Shown here: one piece after another, positions 6,079-11,242 of the stretch
How the letters are laid out: every line of letters starts with the position of its first letter
How positions within the stretch are numbered: position 1 is the stretch's first letter
Assembly (NCBI GenBank): GCA_022564455.1
Contig: JADFLK010000024.1
Location: forward strand, 1-11,242
Length of the DNA stretch: 11,242 bases
Source of the DNA: Bacteroidota bacterium
GTDB lineage: Bacteria > Bacteroidota > Rhodothermia > Rhodothermales > Rubricoccaceae
Direction: 5' to 3'
Translations under genes and position numbers: made by a program
Notes under the pieces: generated by a model
Database searches by the model: none
What the model was told of the DNA's origin: nothing
What the model saw: the letters and a program-made list of their open reading frames with translations, nothing else

Positions 6079-7392
6079 ATGTCTCTCCCCGTCCTGATTG
6101 CGCGTGGCCTTTTCGGCCTCTGCGTGCTGATTGGTATCGCCGTGCTGTTTTCGCGCGACCGCCGCAACATCAAATGGCGGCTTGTGGGGATGGGCATCTT
6201 GCTTCAGCTCGTCTTTGCCGGGCTGATTCTGGGCACGCCGTGGGGCAACGCATTTTTCGACTGGCTCGGTAAGGGTTTCGTCACCCTCATCAACTTCACG
6301 TATGAAGGCAGCAGCTTCGTACTCGGGCCGCTCGGACAGCCGCCGGGGCCGGACAATCTGCTGTTCACCTTCGCGTTCGGCGTACTCCCGGTCATCATCT
6401 TTTTCGCGTCGCTGACGGCCGTTCTGTACCACTTGAAGGTTCTCCAGTTCGTGGTGAAGGGCCTGGGATGGCTGATGGCGAAGACGCTTGGTATTTCCGG
6501 CGCCGAGTCGCTGAGCACGGCGGCCAACGTGTTCATCGGGCAGACGGAGGCGCCGTTGTTCGTACGGCCCTACATCGACGGGATGACCACCAGCGAGCTG
6601 ATGACCTTGATGGTCGGCGGCATGGCGACGATCGCCGGTAGTGTTCTGGCCGCCTACGTGGGCTTTCTCGGCGGCGACGACCCCGTTATGCAGGCTCAGT
6701 TTGCCAAGCACCTCATCGGCGCATCCATTATGAGCGCCCCTGCGGCCATCGTGATGGCAAAGATCCTCATTCCAGAAACAGAGACGCCAGAAACGCTCGG
6801 TACCGTAGACGTGACCACGCACGAAACAACCGACGTGAATGTGATCGAAGCGGCAGCCTCGGGCGCGTCCGTAGGACTCAAACTGGCTCTTAATGTGGGC
6901 GCGATGCTGCTGGCGTTCATCGCGCTCATCGCGGTCCTCAACTGGGTTCTTGGGGGGATCGGCGAGGCTGTCGGGCTGAACGACGCGCTTGCCAATGCCT
7001 CTGGAGGCCGCTTTGAGACGCTTTCCCTTCAGGCCATCTTCGGCTATGTATTCGCCCCGCTAGCATGGGCGATGGGCGTAGAAAGCGCCGACATGCTCGC
7101 CTTCGGTACGCTGCTCGGCGAGAAAATCGCTATCAATGAGTTTATCGCCTATGCCTCGCTCGGAGAACTACGAGAGGCGGGAAGTGTGAGTCCGCGCACC
7201 ATTGCCATCGGGGCGTATGCGCTGTGCGGCTTCGCCAACTTCTCCTCCATCGCCATCCAGATCGGCGGCATCGGCGGGCTGGCGCCGAAACGCCGCAGCG
7301 ACATCGCAAAACTGGGTCTTATCGCGGTTCTCGGCGGCGCACTGGCCTCGTGGATGACGGCCACGATTGCTGGTGTGTTGATCGGCGGGTAG
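6079..7392 (+). CDS. nupC: Concentrative nucleoside transporter (CNT/NupC family)
   Basis: A 437-residue polytopic inner-membrane protein that imports nucleosides with sodium or protons. The diagnostic CNT segments are present: SLSTAANVFIGQTEAPLFV (144-162), EKIAINEFIAYASL (348-361) and CGFANFSSIAIQIGG (383-397). By comparison with the Vibrio cholerae CNT structure, G154-Q155-T156-E157 would bind the nucleobase, and E354, N387 and S390 the ribose; all are kept. Length is close to the bacterial norm (about 400-420). There is a hydrophilic loop at 232-256 (IPETETPETLGTVDVTTHET), rich in T and E, longer than in the Vibrio protein. The start ATG 6079 is followed at once by a membrane helix; no Shine-Dalgarno is visible. 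Its last 20 residues recur at 8990-9049 on the far side of the next gene. No nucleoside kinase or phosphorylase gene is adjacent, so it is probably a single-gene unit. Confidence 0.95.
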   Translation: MSLPVLIARGLFGLCVLIGIAVLFSRDRRNIKWRLVGMGILLQLVFAGLILGTPWGNAFFDWLGKGFVTLINFTYEGSSFVLGPLGQPPGPDNLLFTFAFGVLPVIIFFASLTAVLYHLKVLQFVVKGLGWLMAKTLGISGAESLSTAANVFIGQTEAPLFVRPYIDGMTTSELMTLMVGGMATIAGSVLAAYVGFLGGDDPVMQAQFAKHLIGASIMSAPAAIVMAKILIPETETPETLGTVDVTTHETTDVNVIEAAASGASVGLKLALNVGAMLLAFIALIAVLNWVLGGIGEAVGLNDALANASGGRFETLSLQAIFGYVFAPLAWAMGVESADMLAFGTLLGEKIAINEFIAYASLGELREAGSVSPRTIAIGAYALCGFANFSSIAIQIGGIGGLAPKRRSDIAKLGLIAVLGGALASWMTATIAGVLIGG

Positions 7393-7511
7393 GCCATATC
7401 GATCTGCGAGCCGGGTAGATTCCTTCACCGCAAAAAGATTTCCACTTTTGTGCCTTAGCCCTAGATTGTTGGCCTTGTGGTGCCTACTATTTATTTTCTA
7501 TCGAAACCATC

Positions 7512-7531
7512 TTGTCGATGCTAATCGACAA
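7512..7531 (+). promoter_or_regulatory. Perfect 8-bp inverted repeat in the leader of the T9SS cargo gene
   Basis: TTGTCGAT-GCTA-ATCGACAA is a perfect palindromic stem with a 4-base loop, 28 bases before the preferred ATG at 7560. It is not followed by a T run, so a terminator for the transporter is unlikely. It could be an operator or a 5' leader hairpin. It also overlaps in-frame TTG and ATG codons (7512, 7518) that could be mistaken for the gene start. The 120 bases before it (7393-7511) hold no gene; an AT-rich patch, TACTATTTATTTTC near 7487-7500, may be part of the promoter. Confidence 0.35.
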
Positions 7532-7559
7532 TCTGTCAATCACACAAACCCGACTCGTT

Positions 7560-8882
7560 ATGCGATTTGCTTTCTTCTTCGTCTTTGCGCTGCTTCTCGT
7601 GGCGGCGCCACAATCTGCATCGGCACAAGGTGCGGTCGACTGCCCAAACACCGTTCGTGTAGCGAACGGCTGTGACGACTACGTCTACCAGGAGCCTGAA
7701 CGCGGCCCTGGCTACGGCGAGTCGATCAGCTTCGGCGGTGGTCTTACCGTCCTCTACGCCCCGTCCGAAGGCGACGATGCGGCTTTCCGGGCCGCGATCG
7801 CCGGTTTTCTTGGTGGCACGGTAGACTATTTTGATGCCATAGCCGCCACCCCCACCGTTCCAGAACTGGCGGCCTACGATGCCGTCATCACGTGGACGAA
7901 CTCTGCCTACGCCGACAACGTGGCGTTTGGCGATAACCTGGCCACCTACGTGGACGGAGGCGGTATAGTGAAACTGGGTGTTTTCACAACATTAACGTCA
8001 GGGAATTTCTTGAGCGGTGCGATTATGACTTCAGCTTATAGCCCCGTCATCGGCGGCACCAACGCATTCACCTCCGATACCTGGTCCGGTGATGGCGCGT
8101 TGCCTGTATACACAGGCGTGGCCTCCCTCGAGTGCGGGTTCAGGGATATTCTCACCCCGCAGGGCAACGGGTTTGATGACAGCCACTATATCGACGGCGA
8201 GATTGTCGTCGCTTCCCGCACCGATGGGGTCGCGGTCAACTACGTAAACGGCATCGGCGCCTCCCAACTCAGTTGTGGTGGGGACTGGGCTCAGCTCATT
8301 GCCAATCTAATCGACTTCAAGGTTCCTGTGGAACTCACGTCCTTCACCGCCATCACCTCCGCCGACGATGTGCATCTCCAGTGGGAAACGGCATCGGAAA
8401 CCAATAACGCAGGTTTCGAAGTTCAGATGCAAACCGGTGAGAACTGGGAAGCACTGGTTTTCGTAGATGGCCACGGCACGACAACCGAAGTGCAAACGTA
8501 CGCCTATTCCGTCAGAGGGCTTGATCCAGGAATCCACATGTTCCGGCTCAAGCAGATCGACTTCGATGGCGCATTCGAGTATAGCCCAGAGGTTGAGGCA
8601 TCGCTGGAGACGCCTGGCACCCACCTCCTGTCGTCCGTCTATCCGAATCCGTTCAATCCGCAGGCTTCGTTTACGTTGAGCGTCGCTCGCGATCAACGCG
8701 TAGAGATAGCGCTCTACAATGTGCTTGGCCAACGCGTGTCTGTCCTTTTCGACAGTGCCCTGAATGCCGACCAGATACAGACATTTACCATCGACGGAGC
8801 GGGACTCTCGTCAGGTCTGTATGTCGTTCGAGCTACGGGAGAGGTCTTTACTGCCAGCCAGTCAGTGACGCTTCTCAAGTAA
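7560..8882 (+). CDS. Secreted protein with C-terminal T9SS type A sorting domain
   Basis: From ATG 7560 the protein has 440 residues and a textbook signal peptide: MRF, then a hydrophobic core, then ASA-Q cleavage after residue 22. Starts at 7512 or 7518 would put 14-16 polar residues in front, so 7560 is preferred. Residues about 60-255 form an alpha/beta region (LTVLYAPSEG, YDAVITWTN, ATYVDGGGIVKLG) that resembles ThuA/glutamine-amidotransferase-like folds; no catalytic triad is evident, so no enzyme activity is claimed. Four cysteines (28, 38, 192, 239) could form disulfides. Residues 256-348 (VPVELTSFTA...ETASETNNAGFEVQ...FRLKQIDFDG) are a fibronectin-like sandwich typical of Rhodothermia/Bacteroidota secreted proteins. 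The last 80 residues are a type A T9SS sorting domain: YPNPFNP (361-367), then LYNVLGQRV, then SSGLYVVR and a final strand. It is expected to be exported and released or anchored at the cell surface; ligand unknown. It is followed by a terminator. Confidence 0.88.
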   Translation: MRFAFFFVFALLLVAAPQSASAQGAVDCPNTVRVANGCDDYVYQEPERGPGYGESISFGGGLTVLYAPSEGDDAAFRAAIAGFLGGTVDYFDAIAATPTVPELAAYDAVITWTNSAYADNVAFGDNLATYVDGGGIVKLGVFTTLTSGNFLSGAIMTSAYSPVIGGTNAFTSDTWSGDGALPVYTGVASLECGFRDILTPQGNGFDDSHYIDGEIVVASRTDGVAVNYVNGIGASQLSCGGDWAQLIANLIDFKVPVELTSFTAITSADDVHLQWETASETNNAGFEVQMQTGENWEALVFVDGHGTTTEVQTYAYSVRGLDPGIHMFRLKQIDFDGAFEYSPEVEASLETPGTHLLSSVYPNPFNPQASFTLSVARDQRVEIALYNVLGQRVSVLFDSALNADQIQTFTIDGAGLSSGLYVVRATGEVFTASQSVTLLK

Positions 8883-8929
8883 CTCCATGGCAATGCGAGA
8901 TCTTTAGCGGTCTCGTCGCCCATGTCTGT

Positions 8930-8969
8930 GCCGTCTGGAGCATTGTGCTCCGGGCGGCATTTTCTGTTT
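8930..8969 (+). terminator. Rho-independent terminator after the T9SS cargo gene
   Basis: GCCGTCTGGAGCA (8930-8942) pairs with TGCTCCGGGCGGC (8946-8958) over 13 base pairs, two of them G-T, with a 3-base loop TTG. ATTTTCTGTTT follows directly. It lies 47 bases after the stop codon of the T9SS gene and just before the transporter remnant, so transcription should end before the remnant. Confidence 0.85.
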
Positions 8970-8980
8970 AACACCATGAG

Positions 8981-9052
8981 ATCACCTTTCTCGGCGGCGC
9001 GTTGGCCTCGTGGATGACGGCAACGATCGCGGGCGTTCTGATCGGTGGTTAA
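8981..9052 (+). pseudogene. Orphan 3' end of a second nucleoside-transporter gene
   Basis: From 8990 to 9049 the plus strand encodes LGGALASWMTATIAGVLIGG, then TAA at 9050-9052. This is exactly the C-terminus of the transporter encoded at 6079-7392. The 60 coding bases differ from that copy at 10 sites, all synonymous, and the stop is TAA instead of TAG. Similarity fades upstream (ITF here, IAV there, before LGG), and an in-frame TAA at 8969-8971 blocks any longer frame. There is no start codon and the piece lies behind a terminator, so it is a scar and not a gene. Its stop overlaps the stop of the convergent TonB-domain gene in TTAA (9049-9052), a layout that looks like the original end of a complete transporter gene. 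Confidence 0.92.
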
Positions 9053-9693
9053 TAGGTAATCGTCACGCGCGTCCATGACGGAACGGCCTCGCCCATGAAC
9101 CCGGCGTGGACCCACCTCATCTTCGTAACGGCCTGCATGGCCAAGGCGTCCAGCGTGGGTTCAACGCCGGAGAGCTTCTCGATAGCGACCGGCTCGCCCT
9201 CCGCATTGACCCGGATCTGGACCTCCACCTGGCCGGTCACGCCGCGCTCGCGCAGGCTATCCGGATACACTTTTTCAATCTGCACGTTGGGGTCCTGCCT
9301 CGCGTCGCGGTAGTAGCGAACCATCTCGCGGTAGGCATCGGTAACGAGGCGTTCACGCAATTCCGTGCGGTCTGCAATGGTCGGGTCGCCGCGCTCAACA
9401 ACCGGCAGTCCGTGCTCCACAAACACGGAATCCACAATTTCAGGGTTCGTGCGGTAGAACTCAAGCATCCTGTTCTGGACACTCGATCCTAGATCGACTC
9501 CCTCAAAAACCCGGACGCCCATGCTTTCGAGAGTTTCAAGATCGCGGAAGGCGCCCGTCGTATCAGTATCCATCCTCCACCATTTGCCGGCATCATCGAC
9601 TGCCCATCCAGCGGGGGGCCCGAGGTCGGCTTGCCCGCCACAGGCGGCCGTGAGAAATCCAAAAGAGACGAGCAGAACAGCAGCGAATCGCAT
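9049..9693 (-). CDS. Probable lipoprotein with C-terminal TonB domain
   Basis: The 214-residue protein starts with MRFAAVLLVSFGFLTAAC-GG, a signal peptide whose C18 could be lipidated, although the residue at -3 is T and not the usual L. The middle (about 45-135) is charged and helical with no recognised fold. Residues 142-213 are a clear TonB C-terminal domain: YPDSLRERGVTGQVEVQIRV, then GEPVAIEKLSG, then LDALAMQAVTKMRW, ending TRVTITY. TonB domains contact outer-membrane receptors. A true energy transducer, however, has an N-terminal membrane helix and a proline-rich spacer to span the periplasm, and both are missing. It may therefore be one of the many secreted TonB-domain proteins of Bacteroidota whose role is not settled. 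It is the last gene of a run with the two NfeD genes, 32 bases behind the short one, and its stop overlaps the transporter remnant. Confidence 0.8.
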   Translation of the reverse strand: MRFAAVLLVSFGFLTAACGGQADLGPPAGWAVDDAGKWWRMDTDTTGAFRDLETLESMGVRVFEGVDLGSSVQNRMLEFYRTNPEIVDSVFVEHGLPVVERGDPTIADRTELRERLVTDAYREMVRYYRDARQDPNVQIEKVYPDSLRERGVTGQVEVQIRVNAEGEPVAIEKLSGVEPTLDALAMQAVTKMRWVHAGFMGEAVPSWTRVTITY

Positions 9694-9725
9694 CGGTTTC
9701 GTGCGGAGTTGAACGGAACCAAAAA

Positions 9726-10241
9726 CTACGCTGCTTCGCCGGGCGCTTCGTCCTTTTCTTCTTCGCCGGCCAGCCGGACGAAGTACCGCCGCCGATCCAT
9801 CGCCACCACCTTTACGTGGCTACCCGCGGCGATGAAAGCGCCCTCCGTAAGCACTTCGAGGCGTTCGCCGCCCACTTCCACAATACCTGTGGGGCGCAGC
9901 GGTGTGACGGCTGTCCCAATCTCGCCAAGCCACCGTGAGCGCGAATCCTTTTCAGCTGCGTCGGCGAGATCATCGCGGTTCAGCACATCGGCGAGGATGA
10001 GCCGGTCCCACGCGCCGGTCTGCCACAGGTACGTGACCAATCCGCCACCCGCCAAAAGAGCTCCTGCGAGAGCCAGGATACCTCCAAGCGGCCCGAGCGT
10101 TACGAACGCGTAGACCACGCCAACCCCAACGGAAATCACCCCAATTACGCCGATCACATTCACGCCGGGAACGAGGTAAATCTCTAGTCCTAGCAGAACC
10201 AGGCCGAAGAGGATCAGGGCGATGGCGATGAGAAGAGACAC
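9726..10241 (-). CDS. Short NfeD-family membrane protein with OB-fold domain
   Basis: The 171-residue protein has three hydrophobic helices (about 3-22, 25-47, 52-72) followed by a linker and a beta-rich OB-fold domain at about 106-158 (LGEIGTAVTPLRPTGIVEVGGERLEVL, then IAAGSHVKVVAMDRRRYFVRL). The tail is acidic (GEEEKDEAPGEAA). This is the short NfeD form, without a protease part. NfeD proteins usually pair with SPFH/stomatin-type proteins and are linked to membrane organisation and membrane-protein quality control; no SPFH gene is in the window. The start is GTG (10239-10241), directly before the first helix. The gene begins 19 bases after the stop of the long NfeD gene, so the two are very likely co-transcribed, and its OB-fold resembles the C-terminal domain of that protein. 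Confidence 0.85.
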   Translation of the reverse strand: MSLLIAIALILFGLVLLGLEIYLVPGVNVIGVIGVISVGVGVVYAFVTLGPLGGILALAGALLAGGGLVTYLWQTGAWDRLILADVLNRDDLADAAEKDSRSRWLGEIGTAVTPLRPTGIVEVGGERLEVLTEGAFIAAGSHVKVVAMDRRRYFVRLAGEEEKDEAPGEAA

Positions 10242-10260
10242 GGAAGTATGAGGAGAACGA

Positions 10261-11242
10261 TCAGGAGGCGACGGGGCGGACTTCTACGCGGCTTCCGCGC
10301 ACATCCACCACCTCGATGGTGGTCCCCGCGTCAATAAAGGTGCTCTGCGCTATGACGTCCACGCGGCGTCCATTGAGTTCAGCGGCGCCGGAGGGGCGGA
10401 GGCCGGTGAGCGTCGTACCCGTCTGCCCTAGAAGCGACGTGTCCGTTTCGGCGGAAGTGTAGCCCTCCGAACTGGAGAGTTCGGGCGAGAGAATCAGCCT
10501 TCCGAAGCGCTGCGATCGCGGCAAGAATCTAGCGAGTGATACGGCAAGCACGACCAGCAAAACCAGCGCAGAAGAGAGCGTAGCGGCTGCCCGGGATATC
10601 TGGCCGCCGGAAGGAAAGGCGAGGCCTACGTTGCCAATGAGCGCGGCCATCAGCGAGGCGAGAACCATGATGAGCCCCGCGATGCCCGCGACGCCGAATC
10701 CCGGCGTTACGAATACCTCGGCGAGGAGAAGCAGAACACCTACAAGAAACAAGACGATCTCCCAACTCTCCACGAGACCGAGCATATAGTGCGGCGCGAA
10801 AAAGAGAGCTGCCCCCAGGAACGACATCAATCCTGGGAAACCTACGCCGGGTGTTTGCAACTCGAAGTAGAGGCCGCCCATCATCATGAGCATGAGGATC
10901 GACGCCACGATGGGTGAACCCAGGAAGCGCAGCAGGCGCTCGACGCCGGAGGCATGGTGAGCAAACTGGGCACGCTCCGCAAGACCAAGGCTCGCTACCA
11001 CTTCATCCGCAGACGAAAGGACGGCATCCGCCACGCCCAGCCGGAGCGCTTCGTTTGCCGAGAGCGAGAGGAGTTGGCCCTCTTCACTGACGCCCGGCAC
11101 GGCGAGCGTTTCATCCACCATAGCCTCGGCGATCCGGGGATCGCGGCCGTTGGCTTCCGCCGTGGCGCGCATGAGGCTGCGCATGTAGCTCTGCACTTTC
11201 TCGCTGGCGTATTGGCCAGCGGCGTCAACGGCTGTGGCAGCG
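10261..11242 (-). CDS. Membrane-bound NfeD/ClpP-class serine protease, N-terminus outside the window
   Basis: The reading frame stays open to the right edge; 15 residues (AATAVDAAGQYASEK) can be read beyond the first internal start-like GTG at 11194-11196, so the gene begins outside. The visible part starts in the last third of the ClpP-like protease domain (KVQSYMRSLMRATAEANGRDP, then LSLSANEALRLGVADAV). The K of EKVQSY (codon 11197-11199) is in the place of the catalytic lysine of the Ser-Lys dyad known from the Pyrococcus homologue PH1510; the serine would lie outside. Five membrane helices follow (SPIVASILMLMMMGGLYF; the GFPGLMSFLGAALFF region; WEIVLFLVGVLLLLAEVFV; the GIAGLIMVLASLMAALI region; LSSALVLLVVLAVSLARF). 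A C-terminal OB-fold NfeD domain closes the protein (LGQTGTTLTGLRPSGAAELNGRRVDVI). Relatives cleave stomatin-like membrane proteins. It heads the run with the short NfeD gene. Confidence 0.9.
   Translation of the reverse strand, partial: AATAVDAAGQYASEKVQSYMRSLMRATAEANGRDPRIAEAMVDETLAVPGVSEEGQLLSLSANEALRLGVADAVLSSADEVVASLGLAERAQFAHHASGVERLLRFLGSPIVASILMLMMMGGLYFELQTPGVGFPGLMSFLGAALFFAPHYMLGLVESWEIVLFLVGVLLLLAEVFVTPGFGVAGIAGLIMVLASLMAALIGNVGLAFPSGGQISRAAATLSSALVLLVVLAVSLARFLPRSQRFGRLILSPELSSSEGYTSAETDTSLLGQTGTTLTGLRPSGAAELNGRRVDVIAQSTFIDAGTTIEVVDVRGSRVEVRPVAS

Noticed and set aside
6019..6822. Minus-strand open frame over the first half of the transporter gene
   Set aside because: Low-complexity charged sequence (H, E, R, Q) antisense to clear membrane helices of the CNT protein.
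7393..7470. Terminator for the nucleoside transporter
   Set aside because: The only candidate (GCAAAAAG with CTTTTGTGC) pairs imperfectly and is AT-rich; no good stem plus T run is present.
7512..7559. Upstream start (TTG 7512 or ATG 7518) for the T9SS protein
   Set aside because: It would place 14-16 polar residues before a perfect signal peptide that begins at ATG 7560, and it overlaps a hairpin.
8981..9052. Insertion sequence or transposon end around the T9SS gene
   Set aside because: No transposase, terminal inverted repeats or short target duplications are visible; the repeated piece is coding sequence with synonymous divergence, which fits homologous recombination better.
8714..9115. 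Minus-strand open frame across the end of the T9SS gene and the remnant
   Set aside because: It crosses a terminator hairpin and the antisense of two real 3' ends; the composition is shadow-like.

Overview
The window most resembles a moderately GC-rich member of the Rhodothermota (the Rhodothermia/Salinibacter side of the Bacteroidota). The main evidence is a secreted protein that ends in a type IX secretion (T9SS) sorting domain. That domain is preceded by a beta-sandwich segment typical of this group (VPVELTSFTA... ETNNAGFEVQ). Most starts lack a clear Shine-Dalgarno sequence, which fits the same group. The placement is inferred from protein style, not from a marker gene.

Layout from left to right. 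Positions 50-856 (+) carry an AT-richer gene for a zinc-ribbon SAM methyltransferase of the kind seen in surface-sugar loci; it looks foreign to the rest. Positions 857-1169 hold no intact gene but do contain fragments of possible reading frames. Next on the minus strand come an orphan periplasmic binding lipoprotein (1170-2204), a small antitoxin-like protein (2311-2523), a gene-free stretch full of short degenerate repeats (2524-2843), and a full-length PcrA/UvrD helicase (2844-5201). Upstream of the helicase is a VapBC-type toxin-antitoxin pair (5262-5924). The toxin has an in-frame stop at codon 19, and the antitoxin probably has a frameshift near its 3' end.

The plus strand from 6079 encodes a CNT-family nucleoside transporter and then the T9SS cargo protein (7560-8882), which has a good intrinsic terminator. 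Just after that terminator lies a short orphan piece encoding the last 20 residues of the nucleoside transporter a second time. It is identical in protein and differs only at synonymous sites, so the cargo gene sits between two versions of the transporter 3' end.

The right end is a minus-strand run of three closely spaced genes: a long NfeD/ClpP-class membrane protease cut by the window edge, a short NfeD protein, and a TonB-domain probable lipoprotein. The stop of the TonB-domain gene overlaps the stop of the transporter remnant in a TTAA.

I see no clear unknown multi-gene system. The most informative signals are the transporter 3'-end scar around the T9SS gene, the decayed vapBC pair and the repeat-filled intergenic region.
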